A stretch of DNA of 8,418 nucleotides from Bacteroidaceae bacterium (GTDB lineage: Bacteria > Bacteroidota > Bacteroidia > Bacteroidales > Bacteroidaceae): the NCBI GenBank assembly GCA_016284115.1, contig JAEEOD010000384.1, forward strand, positions 1 through 8,418, written 5' to 3'. Of this stretch, positions 1 through 6,512 are shown piece after piece. The notes beneath the pieces were generated by a model. It was not told where the DNA came from, searched no databases, and saw only the letters and a list, made by a program, of their open reading frames with translations. The position numbers were made by a program, and so were the translations under genes. How positions within the stretch are numbered: position 1 is the stretch's first letter; the number at the start of each line of letters is the position of its first letter.

Positions 1-69
1 ACGGCAAGGCAGTACAAACTCAACATCTACTCCAATAAGCCATACAAACTTATTTGGGAACACGGATAA
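1..69 (+). CDS. C-terminal end of an unidentified protein (5' partial)
   Basis: Frame 1 is open from the window edge to a TAA at 67-69 and encodes 22 residues ending in KPYKLIWEHG. The composition (Lys, Asn, Tyr, Ile) is what one expects of a Bacteroidota protein. I do not recognise the family from so short a tail. A second frame is also open, from base 2 to a TAA at 98-100, but its product is rich in Ser, Thr and Asn and looks less like protein, so frame 1 is preferred. With no upstream sequence the call rests on composition alone and chance openness is quite possible. Confidence 0.4.
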   Translation, partial: TARQYKLNIYSNKPYKLIWEHG

Positions 70-279
70 AACAACATACTTCGCTGATGCTTTGGTCTAA
101 GCCTCTCGACCTTACGGGGTAAGGGGGAACTAGTTCATGTCCCGTCGGATTACGCGCTTGTATGGCAAAAAAAAACAGACAGGCATGACTCAAATGACGG
201 CAAGACTAGACCGTTGAAAAATTATCTGCGGATTTTAGGTTATCTTGCTACAAATGTAACGTTTTTTTCCAAAAGTGAT
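70..279. other. Non-coding region with small dyads upstream of the nucleoside-hydrolase-like gene
   Basis: No convincing gene lies here. The core (about 100-160) is GC-richer than the flanks. It holds a 5-bp hairpin (CCTTA at 110-114, loop CGGGG, TAAGG at 120-124) and a perfect 10-bp palindrome GAACTAGTTC at 127-136. An alternative longer-range pairing joins ACGGG at 114-118 to CCCGT at 141-145. A run of nine A residues sits at 167-175, and TACA-AA-TGTA forms a short dyad at 249-258. A 26-codon ORF (137-217), basic and rich in Arg and Lys, starts at an ATG inside the structured core; I do not call it a gene. The region could be a gene remnant, a dispersed intergenic repeat or an RNA element. 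No tRNA or known riboswitch pattern was recognised. Confidence 0.45.
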
Positions 280-287
280 TATCTTTG
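280..287 (+). promoter_or_regulatory. Bacteroidota-type -7 promoter box
   Basis: TATCTTTG matches the Bacteroidota -7 consensus TAnnTTTG exactly. The ATG at 292 begins only four bases after it, so transcription would begin within a base or two of the start codon. No good TTTG or TTG is visible at the usual spacing of about 20 bases upstream, so the -33 element is weak or absent. Confidence 0.6.
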
Positions 288-291
288 CCAT

Positions 292-1299
292 ATGAAAAAG
301 CATATTGATTCAATCCAGGTATTTATGGTTATGCTGCTCCTGCTATTGGCAGAATGCCAAAATGCAGACAAGCAGATAAACAGCATTATTCTTGATACTG
401 ATATGGGTAACGATATAGACGATGCGTTGGCATTGGCCATTATGAACCGTTATATCGATGAAGGACGAACCCAAGTGCTCGCCATCGGCATGAGCAAAGA
501 GGGGAAGGCTGCAGCAGAATATACTGATATCGTGCAAACTTGGTATGGACATCCCAATATACCTATAGCTCTTGTGTCAGGAAATACTGGTCCCAAGACT
601 ACTGAAAAGCATTACTCCGACCGCGTATGCGAAATGAAGAATGATACAGGCACTCCTCTTTTTGCCCGCACGGTCAGCGATGTCACCCAATTGCCTATGG
701 CTACTACGCTTTATAGGAAAGTGTTGGCTTCTCAGCCTGACCATTCCGTTACTTTCGTCACCATCGGTTTCTCCACCAATATGGCAACTTTATTAGACAC
801 ACCAGCTGACGAGTTCTCTCCGCTAACTGGAAAGGAGCTGGTGGCAAAGAAAGTGAAGCAACTCGTGATGATGGCAGGCAATATGGTAGAACCGAAGGGT
901 GAGTTCAATGTTTATATGGACATTGCCGCTGCTCGCAAGACCTTTGCCGAGTGGCCTACGCCAATTGTTGTATCGCCCTTTGAGTTAGGTGAACGCGTGA
1001 AATTCCCTCATGAAAGAGTGAACGATATTGATGCTAAACGTCCCAATCCTGTTGCTGAAGGTTATGTCAACTACTTAGGTGATGACTATGATGCTTGCAG
1101 CTGGGATCCTACAGCACTTATCTATGCTGTAGAGGGTGATGGCTTCTTTACCCTTTCTCCAACAGGCACTATCGATGTCGATACTCTCGGCATCACTCGT
1201 TTCACCCCTGCTCCAGATGGTCAACATCGCTACCTGATTACCTCAGATGCACAAGTTGATGCCCTTACTCAGCATCTAGTGGATATGATAACAGAGTAA
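292..1299 (+). CDS. Exported nucleoside hydrolase superfamily protein (IUNH-like), probable lipoprotein
   Basis: The product (335 aa) belongs to the inosine-uridine nucleoside hydrolase superfamily, which cleaves N-ribosyl bonds using a Ca2+-bound aspartate cluster. The cluster is visible as DTDMGNDIDDALAL, with Asp35, Asp37, Asp41, Asp43 and Asp44. A FVTIGFSTN segment, a GEFNVYMD segment and a late Asp272 (SWDPTALIYAV) match the family order. Two departures stand out. The Asp cluster is two residues longer than the classical DxDPGxDD, and Trp271 stands where many members have the His that protonates the leaving base. The N-terminus (KKH, a hydrophobic stretch, then Cys22 in LLAEC) suggests a lipoprotein signal, although Glu at -1 is atypical. 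An in-frame TTG at 214 extends the frame, but ATG 292 gives the signal peptide. The FAD oxidoreductase follows after 35 bp, probably in one operon. Superfamily membership is secure; the substrate is unknown. Confidence 0.85.
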   Translation: MKKHIDSIQVFMVMLLLLLAECQNADKQINSIILDTDMGNDIDDALALAIMNRYIDEGRTQVLAIGMSKEGKAAAEYTDIVQTWYGHPNIPIALVSGNTGPKTTEKHYSDRVCEMKNDTGTPLFARTVSDVTQLPMATTLYRKVLASQPDHSVTFVTIGFSTNMATLLDTPADEFSPLTGKELVAKKVKQLVMMAGNMVEPKGEFNVYMDIAAARKTFAEWPTPIVVSPFELGERVKFPHERVNDIDAKRPNPVAEGYVNYLGDDYDACSWDPTALIYAVEGDGFFTLSPTGTIDVDTLGITRFTPAPDGQHRYLITSDAQVDALTQHLVDMITE

Positions 1300-1334
1300 C
1301 GGAATTATAACGATAGTATATAACTTAGACAGCT

Positions 1335-2660
1335 ATGAAACGCAGAGATTTTATTTCCAATATGATGTTAGCAGGCGGATCGCTTGCATTAGGAGGTTGC
1401 TCATCAGAGAAGAAAGAGTTTGAAATCGAACAGGCAGAAGACGGCTCAATCTATATAACTGAGCCAGCCAAACATATATCTGTTTTGGCACAGACTGATG
1501 TATTGGTGGTGGGTGGCGGACCTGCTGGAGTGGCCGCAGCCGTAGCGGCAAGCAGAGCTGGAGCAGAAACCTATCTATTGGAAAGATATAACCACTTGGG
1601 AGGTCTATGGACTGGCGGACTGGTATTACCATTGCTCTCCACTCATGGTTTGTCAAAGAGCGGTGAGCGCATCCAAGTGATTCATGGCTTGAGTGCGGAA
1701 ATGGTTGATCGCTTGCGTGACATGAATATGGTCGTTGATGAGATTAATCCCACCATCGATCCAGAAGCTGGTAAGTATGTATTGGATGAAATGATTGCTG
1801 ATGCTGGCGTCCACATGCTTTATCACACTTGGGCTGTGGGAGCTATCATGGATAAGAATACCATCAAGGGTATATATGTAGAGAGTAAATCGGGCAGACA
1901 AGCGATATTGGCCAAAGTTATTATCGATTGTACAGGCGATGGTGACGTTTTAAAATGGACTGGCGAAGAGTCTGATGTCATGCGTTATGCCATAGGAATG
2001 AACTATCGCATAGGCAATACCGACAAAATCAACACTCGTGCGTTTGGCTATGAGCGTCATTATGTGGGAGAACATACCCCTATTCCTAGTGTAAGTTGGT
2101 ATAATGTTTGGGGGAAGGAAGAGCAGGATGCCTTGGATGTGGAAAACCTTTCTCGCTTGCAGCACCAGTTACGTAAGGAGGCATGGGAGCATGTGCAAGA
2201 ACTCAAGCAAAAACCTGGCTATAAAGATATCTACCTGTTGGATACAGCCTCACAGCTTGGAGTCCGTCTATCGCGAATTCTGCATGGCGAGTATATGTTG
2301 ACCTTGGAAGACAGCATGACTTATAAGACCTTCGACGATGCCATTGGGGTAAGTGGTGCATGGACCACCTTCAACTATCGCAATCAAAAGATTACCTCCG
2401 ACAAGCGACCTTATTGGCAAATTCCATATCGTTCATTGGTTCCAAAGACTATTGACAATTTGCTTGTTGCAGGACGTTGTTTCTGCTATGAGAAAGCATT
2501 GGTAGAAGATGCCAGAATCATTGGTACCTGTTTGGTGACTGGTCAGGGTGCCGGTGCCGCAGCTGCGTTGGCTGTCCAGTCTGGCGAACTTCCTCGACAT
2601 ATTGATATTACCCGTCTTCACCAGCTTCTTGTCAGTCAAAAAGTATGGTTTGGGGCATAA
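1335..2660 (+). CDS. FAD-dependent oxidoreductase, Tat-exported lipoprotein
   Basis: The product (441 aa) looks like the FAD-dependent oxidoreductase family typified by Pfam PF12831. The dinucleotide-binding fold begins with VVGGGPAG (GGGPAG at residues 60-65) and ends its first beta-alpha-beta unit at Glu83 (LLER). It is followed by LGGLWTGG. A second FAD motif DCTGDGDV starts at 198, and the family's C-terminal GTCLVTGQGAGAAAALA lies at about 397-413. The N-terminus carries a twin arginine (KRRDFI), a hydrophobic stretch and a lipobox LGGC with Cys22, so the enzyme is probably folded with its flavin in the cytoplasm, exported by Tat and lipidated. It probably shares a transcript with the nucleoside-hydrolase-like gene 35 bp upstream; a weak TAACTTAG box at 1321-1328 could give extra initiation. 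The substrate cannot be read from sequence; a sugar, glycoside or other hydroxylated compound is a guess from context. Confidence 0.85.
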   Translation: MKRRDFISNMMLAGGSLALGGCSSEKKEFEIEQAEDGSIYITEPAKHISVLAQTDVLVVGGGPAGVAAAVAASRAGAETYLLERYNHLGGLWTGGLVLPLLSTHGLSKSGERIQVIHGLSAEMVDRLRDMNMVVDEINPTIDPEAGKYVLDEMIADAGVHMLYHTWAVGAIMDKNTIKGIYVESKSGRQAILAKVIIDCTGDGDVLKWTGEESDVMRYAIGMNYRIGNTDKINTRAFGYERHYVGEHTPIPSVSWYNVWGKEEQDALDVENLSRLQHQLRKEAWEHVQELKQKPGYKDIYLLDTASQLGVRLSRILHGEYMLTLEDSMTYKTFDDAIGVSGAWTTFNYRNQKITSDKRPYWQIPYRSLVPKTIDNLLVAGRCFCYEKALVEDARIIGTCLVTGQGAGAAAALAVQSGELPRHIDITRLHQLLVSQKVWFGA

Positions 2661-2687
2661 CATTGGGAGCTATTTTTCTGCTTATCC

Positions 2688-2719
2688 CTTGCAGATTAAC
2701 ACCAAAATTACCATATTTG
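2688..2719 (+). promoter_or_regulatory. Bacteroidota-type promoter for the thioredoxin-GH3 unit
   Basis: CTTG at 2688-2691 and CATATTTG at 2712-2719 are separated by 20 bases. These fit the -33 (TTG/TTTG) and -7 (TAnnTTTG, one mismatch) elements of Bacteroidota promoters. Predicted transcription starts near 2723, about 20 bases before the thioredoxin ATG at 2744. Confidence 0.5.
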
Positions 2720-2743
2720 CACATGTGATTAATAACAGATAGT

Positions 2744-3247
2744 ATGAAAAAGACATTTTTCAGTATGCTGCTGATGGCAATAATGTCATTGACAATGCAG
2801 GCACAGACAACAGCAAAGAAAGTGTATGACGAGGAAATCAACCAGCTGGAGCATATAGACAAGGCTGTGGCTGAGGCTAAGGCCAGTGGCAAGTTTGTTA
2901 TCGCCCAGGTGGGTGGTAACTGGTGCCCCTGGTGCCTGAGGTTTGCCGACTTCATTACAAAAGACAACGAGATAGCACAGACCATCAGTGACAATTTCGT
3001 GTATATCCACGTGAATTATAACCCGAGGAAATCGGAAGGCGAGGAAAAGACGAAACGAGCAGCTGAGATGCTGAAAAGACTGAATAGTCCGCAACGTTTC
3101 GGATTCCCTGTGTTTGTTGTGCTCGACGAGAACGGCAAGGTGTTGCACCACCAAGATTCCAGCTATTTGGAAGAGGGACAGAGTTATGACAAGGAGAAGG
3201 TGCTTCGCTTCTTCAAGAACTGGACACCCAAAGCGGTAAAGGAGTGA
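2744..3247 (+). CDS. Exported thioredoxin-fold protein with CPWC active site
   Basis: The product (167 aa) has an N-terminal signal peptide (MKKTFFSMLL onward, likely cleaved after Ala20 before QTT) and a thioredoxin fold. The redox motif is GNWCPWC with Cys61 and Cys64. The cis-proline loop is visible as RFGFPVFVVLDENGK, with Pro122. A helix of about 15 residues lies between the signal and the first strand (FVIAQVGGNW). The layout fits thioredoxin-like proteins of the Thioredoxin_7 or DUF255-related type rather than classical DsbA. It would act as a periplasmic disulfide reductase or isomerase, but direction and partner are not visible. The GH3 gene starts 39 bp after its stop with no clear promoter between them, so co-transcription is likely. 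The start is supported by the signal peptide and the promoter spacing. Confidence 0.85.
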   Translation: MKKTFFSMLLMAIMSLTMQAQTTAKKVYDEEINQLEHIDKAVAEAKASGKFVIAQVGGNWCPWCLRFADFITKDNEIAQTISDNFVYIHVNYNPRKSEGEEKTKRAAEMLKRLNSPQRFGFPVFVVLDENGKVLHHQDSSYLEEGQSYDKEKVLRFFKNWTPKAVKE

Positions 3248-3286
3248 AATAAGATGAATAGTAAACAACCATTAATATTTAAACAA

Positions 3287-5488
3287 ATGAAGAAGTCATT
3301 CTTATTGCTGGCTGCATCTATGGTTTTTGGTGTGGTTTCAGCACAACAGACGAATCCGCTTCTGCAACATGAGGCTGAGATTACGGAAATCATTAAAAGT
3401 ATGACGCTGAAAGAGAAGGTGAATATGCTGCATGGCAAGACCATGTTCTCTTCAGCTGGTGTTGAAAGACTGGGCATTGCCGACATGAAGTATGCCGACG
3501 GTCCTTTCGGTATCCGTGAGGAGTTGGAAGATCACTCCTGGACCCCACTGGGTTGGGATGTCGACCGTGCTACCTTCTTCCCTACCGGTTCTGCACTGGC
3601 CGCTACCTGGTGCCCAGGCATTGCCTACGAGTATGGCAAGGGTATGGCTATTGAGGCAAAGCTGCGTGGCAAGGACATGATTTTAGGTCCTGCGATGAAT
3701 ATCCAGCGTTTGCCTACTGGTGGTCGAACTTACGAGTACCTAAGTGAAGACCCATTACTGTCAGGTATATTGGCTACGGGCTATACCAAGGGCTCGCAAG
3801 ACCAGAACGAGGCCGTGTGCCTGAAGCACTTTGCCGTGAACAGTCAGGAGAACATGCGTGGTTTCATTAACGCCAACATCTCTGAGCGTGCCTTGCGTGA
3901 AATTTACCTCACCCCATTTGAAATGGCTGTGAAGGAAGGTAACGCATGGGGCGTGATGGCAGCTTACAACAAGATTTGGGGTCAATGGTGCTCTGAGAAC
4001 TTCAATCTGCAGGAAAACATCCTGCGTAACGAGTGGGGTTTCAAGGGTATGATTATCAGCGACTGGGGTGGTACTCACTCTACCGTTGGCGCAGTAATGG
4101 GTGGTTTGGAAGTTGAGATGCCAAGCAGCACCTATCTGGGTGATTCTCTGATTGCTGCCGTAAACAGAGGTGATGTGCCTATGAATGTGATTGACCAGAG
4201 AGTGCGCAACATCTTGCGTGTGCGTTTGACGGTGAATCCAGTACCTGCTAATGTAGCTAACCAGAAAGTGGCTTCTCAGCCAGAGACACAAGCCATAGCT
4301 TACAAGGTAGCCTCCAAGAGCATCGTATTGCTGAAGAACGAAGGTCTGTTGCCTCTGAGCAACAAGGTGAAGACCATCGCCGTAATCGGCGACAATGCAA
4401 CTCGTACAATGGCATTAGGCGGTGTAGGTGCCGGTGTGAAGACTCTCTACGAGGTAACCCCGTTGGAAGGTCTTCAGAAAGCACTGAAGGGCAAGGCAAA
4501 GATTCGCTATGCCCGTGGTTACGAACCCGCTCCACAGGCTCGTTGGGGACAAAAGCTGCCTGAGAACGCAATGGAGGAATATGAGAAGCGCATGGAGAAA
4601 CTGAAGAAGGAAGCGCTTAAGGCTGTAAAGGGTGCCGACGTGGTACTGTTTATCGGTGGCGACAACCGTGAGGTAGAAACCGAGGGCTCTGACCGTACTA
4701 CTATCAAGTTGCCATTCGACCAGGAAGATTTGCTGGAAGATATTGCAGAGGTAAATCCTAACATCGTTGTTGTGATAGTAGCAGGTGCTCCTGTTGACTT
4801 GCGTGAGGTAGAGCCTGTCGCAAAGAGCTTGGTATATAGCTGGTTCAACGGTACCGAAGGTGGTAACGCCTTAGCTGATGTGCTGACTGGCAAGATTGCT
4901 CCTTCTGGTAAGTTGCCTTTCACTTTCCCAAGAAAGTTGGAGGACTCTCCTGCTTATGCATTGGGTGTATATCCTCAGCAGGAACAGGGCGGTGGCGATG
5001 TATTCGTGAACCTCGTTAACCGTGACCGCTTCGCTATTCGTAAGGCTGATGCCGACTATTCTGAGGGTATCTTCGTGGGCTATCGCTGGTACACTACCAA
5101 GAACGTGAAGCCTATGTATGCTTTCGGCTATGGTTTGTCATACGTGCCATTCAAATATTCAAACCTGGCTGCTAAGGTAGAGGGCGAGAATATTGAAGTA
5201 ACTTTCGACTTAGCTAACCAAGGCAACATGGAGGCTGAAGAAGTGTCTCAGGTATATATCGGTCGTCCTGACTCTAAGGTAGAACGTCCTAAGTACGAAC
5301 TGAAGGGCTTCAAGCGTACAGCGGTTAAGGCTGGTGAAACTACCAAGATAACGATCAGCATTCCTAAGGATCGCCTGCGTCATTGGAACGAGTTCCAGCA
5401 CGCATGGAACGTAGAGGGTGGCAAGGCCGTTATTTATGTAGGTGGTTCTTCTGATAACCTACCTTTGCAGACTACCGTAGAAATCTAA
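3287..5488 (+). CDS. Secreted GH3 beta-glucosidase-type glycoside hydrolase
   Basis: The product (733 aa) is a glycoside hydrolase family 3 enzyme, probably a periplasmic or surface beta-glucosidase. After a signal peptide (likely cleaved after VVSA, residue 19) comes the GH3 N-terminal domain with ADGPFGIR (Asp71), GRTYEYLSEDP (from Gly146), CLKHFAVN (Lys180-His181) and GMIISDWGG, whose Asp259 is the expected nucleophile. The second alpha/beta domain runs from about 345 (IVLLKNEGLLPL) to 600. It contains ETEGSDR with Glu464 and Glu466, the region that supplies the acid/base. A fibronectin-III-like domain follows at about 651-722. ATG 3254 is in frame but would place 11 polar residues before the signal peptide; ATG 3287, preceded by A/T-rich sequence, is preferred. 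CGT, AAG and AAC codons are used strongly, suggesting high expression. Beta-xylosidase or another exo-activity is possible; GH3 specificity is hard to read. Confidence 0.92.
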   Translation: MKKSFLLLAASMVFGVVSAQQTNPLLQHEAEITEIIKSMTLKEKVNMLHGKTMFSSAGVERLGIADMKYADGPFGIREELEDHSWTPLGWDVDRATFFPTGSALAATWCPGIAYEYGKGMAIEAKLRGKDMILGPAMNIQRLPTGGRTYEYLSEDPLLSGILATGYTKGSQDQNEAVCLKHFAVNSQENMRGFINANISERALREIYLTPFEMAVKEGNAWGVMAAYNKIWGQWCSENFNLQENILRNEWGFKGMIISDWGGTHSTVGAVMGGLEVEMPSSTYLGDSLIAAVNRGDVPMNVIDQRVRNILRVRLTVNPVPANVANQKVASQPETQAIAYKVASKSIVLLKNEGLLPLSNKVKTIAVIGDNATRTMALGGVGAGVKTLYEVTPLEGLQKALKGKAKIRYARGYEPAPQARWGQKLPENAMEEYEKRMEKLKKEALKAVKGADVVLFIGGDNREVETEGSDRTTIKLPFDQEDLLEDIAEVNPNIVVVIVAGAPVDLREVEPVAKSLVYSWFNGTEGGNALADVLTGKIAPSGKLPFTFPRKLEDSPAYALGVYPQQEQGGGDVFVNLVNRDRFAIRKADADYSEGIFVGYRWYTTKNVKPMYAFGYGLSYVPFKYSNLAAKVEGENIEVTFDLANQGNMEAEEVSQVYIGRPDSKVERPKYELKGFKRTAVKAGETTKITISIPKDRLRHWNEFQHAWNVEGGKAVIYVGGSSDNLPLQTTVEI

Positions 5489-5503
5489 AGTTTATATTTA
5501 GCT

Positions 5504-5546
5504 GAAATAAAAAAGGGATGCTCAAACAGCATCCCTTTTTTATTTC
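5504..5546. terminator. Bidirectional intrinsic terminator between convergent genes
   Basis: A perfect 19-bp inverted repeat (arms 5504-5522 and 5528-5546) encloses a 5-base loop CAAAC. The GC-rich core is GGGATGCT/AGCATCCC, flanked by six A on the left and six T on the right, so either strand gives a hairpin followed by a U tract. It lies 16 bases after the GH3 stop. The right arm also contains the stop codon (5540-5542) and the last coding bases of the minus-strand transporter gene. Confidence 0.9.
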
Positions 5547-6406
5547 CAAGAACGCCAGGATTGTAGCAGAACACTTAGCAAAATTAACGCTATTCCAAGA
5601 TAGAACGAAAAGTTGATCTCGCGTCCTTCACCAAAGATAAGGAAAGCAAGGATGATGGTATAGCAAGGTTCAAGGTTGTAAGTAAGGTTGACTGTAAAGG
5701 CAGAGAGCCGCTTAAGGGCTTGAATCTGTAACAAATACATGCCTATGGTACAGAACAAGGCATGACATAACATAAACCACAGGTTGTTGCCCTCAGGAAT
5801 CACCATCACGGGCTGATTACTCGGGAAGAAATATAAATAGATAGGAATAATTAGGCTCACTATAACGAGGCCTCCTGACATCTGGTACAACAACACATCC
5901 CTACTTCGTATGCCTACACTGGCTTTCTTGTTACAGATGGCATAAAGCGCACAAACGGCAGAAGAGACAATGCCTATCATGATGCCATAGCGGTAACGGG
6001 CATCAAACGAGAAAATGCACAACACACCAGCTACGGTAATGAGCGAGAAGAAAAGCTCTACCCACGAGAGTCGGCGTCTGAATATCATCGGTTCAAAAAA
6101 AGCAGTGAAGAAGCCTATCGTGGAAAAACAGATAACACCAATCGAGACATTGGAGGCTTTAATGGAACCATAAAACAATATCCAGTGGAAGCCCAGCAAG
6201 GCGCCACAGCCACAGAGCTGCAATACCTTGCGCCACTCGAGTTTTGGCAGTCCTGTAAAGACCAACAAGATGCAGCTGGTAAACAGCATGCGGTACCAAA
6301 CAATATCAACCTCATTCAACGTGATAAGACGACCGAACAAGCCTGTAAAGCCTGCCAACAACACACTGAGATGCAACTGTATGAATCCTTTCTGGGTTTC
6401 GCTCAT
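5540..6406 (-). CDS. EamA-type drug/metabolite transporter family membrane protein
   Basis: The product (288 aa) is an integral inner-membrane protein of the drug/metabolite transporter superfamily (EamA, formerly DUF6). Length and hydrophobicity suit the usual ten transmembrane helices in two repeats. The first repeat ends around NVSIGVICFSTIGFFTAFFEPMIF; the second around SAFTVNLTYNLEPCYTIILAFLIFGE, a pattern typical of the family. A short basic segment (NKKASVGIRSRD) lies between the two halves. The substrate is unknown; relatives export amino acids, nucleosides or other metabolites. The frame extends to a TTG at 6415, but ATG at 6404-6406 (MSETQKGF) is preferred. Its last codons lie inside the shared terminator. 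A TAACTTTG box at 6451-6458 on the minus strand is the likely promoter. It is divergent from the nucleotide hydrolase gene. Confidence 0.88.
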   Translation of the reverse strand: MSETQKGFIQLHLSVLLAGFTGLFGRLITLNEVDIVWYRMLFTSCILLVFTGLPKLEWRKVLQLCGCGALLGFHWILFYGSIKASNVSIGVICFSTIGFFTAFFEPMIFRRRLSWVELFFSLITVAGVLCIFSFDARYRYGIMIGIVSSAVCALYAICNKKASVGIRSRDVLLYQMSGGLVIVSLIIPIYLYFFPSNQPVMVIPEGNNLWFMLCHALFCTIGMYLLQIQALKRLSAFTVNLTYNLEPCYTIILAFLIFGEGREINFSFYLGIALILLSVLLQSWRSWK

Positions 6407-6450
6407 GGTTTGCAATAGCGATTATTGTCTGTTTGTACAGATTTTGGTGT

Positions 6451-6458
6451 CAAAGTTA
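6451..6458 (-). promoter_or_regulatory. -7 promoter box for the EamA transporter
   Basis: On the minus strand this reads TAACTTTG, an exact match to TAnnTTTG. The predicted start near 6447 would give a leader of about 40 bases before the ATG at 6406. No clear -33 element is visible at the usual spacing. Confidence 0.5.
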
Positions 6459-6481
6459 GGTATTTTCTTCCAATAAATTAG

Positions 6482-6489
6482 TATCTTCG
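6482..6489 (+). promoter_or_regulatory. -7 promoter box for the nucleotide N-hydrolase gene
   Basis: TATCTTCG matches TAnnTTTG at all but one position. Predicted transcription starts near 6493, about 20 bases before ATG 6513. It sits 23 bases from the oppositely oriented transporter -7 box, so the two promoters share upstream DNA. Confidence 0.45.
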
Positions 6490-6512
6490 CATCAATGATT
6501 AACTCCGTACAT

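Noticed and set aside
90..165. Possible tRNA or riboswitch in the GC-richer upstream segment
   Set aside because: No cloverleaf, no T-loop consensus and no riboswitch core I recognise; the segment also lies upstream of the best -7 box.
137..217. 26-codon ORF encoding a basic peptide
   Set aside because: Too short to support as a gene, with no promoter or ribosome-binding evidence; kept only as part of the odd non-coding region.
214..291. N-terminal extension of the nucleoside-hydrolase-like frame from a TTG
   Set aside because: The added residues precede a good signal sequence and the extension spans the -7 box; ATG 292 is the better start.
2786..3268. Minus-strand open frame of 160 codons over the thioredoxin gene
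   Set aside because: Shadow of the thioredoxin frame, whose signal peptide, CPWC and cis-Pro are clear on the plus strand.
3254..3286. Upstream ATG for the GH3 gene
   Set aside because: It would put 11 polar residues ahead of a complete signal peptide starting at 3287.
3761..4291. Minus-strand open frame of 176 codons inside the GH3 gene
   Set aside because: Antisense shadow of a strongly supported GH3 coding region; Cys/His/Thr-rich product with no recognisable fold or promoter.
6407..6415. TTG start for the EamA transporter
   Set aside because: It adds only three residues; the ATG at 6404-6406 is standard and leaves a normal leader.
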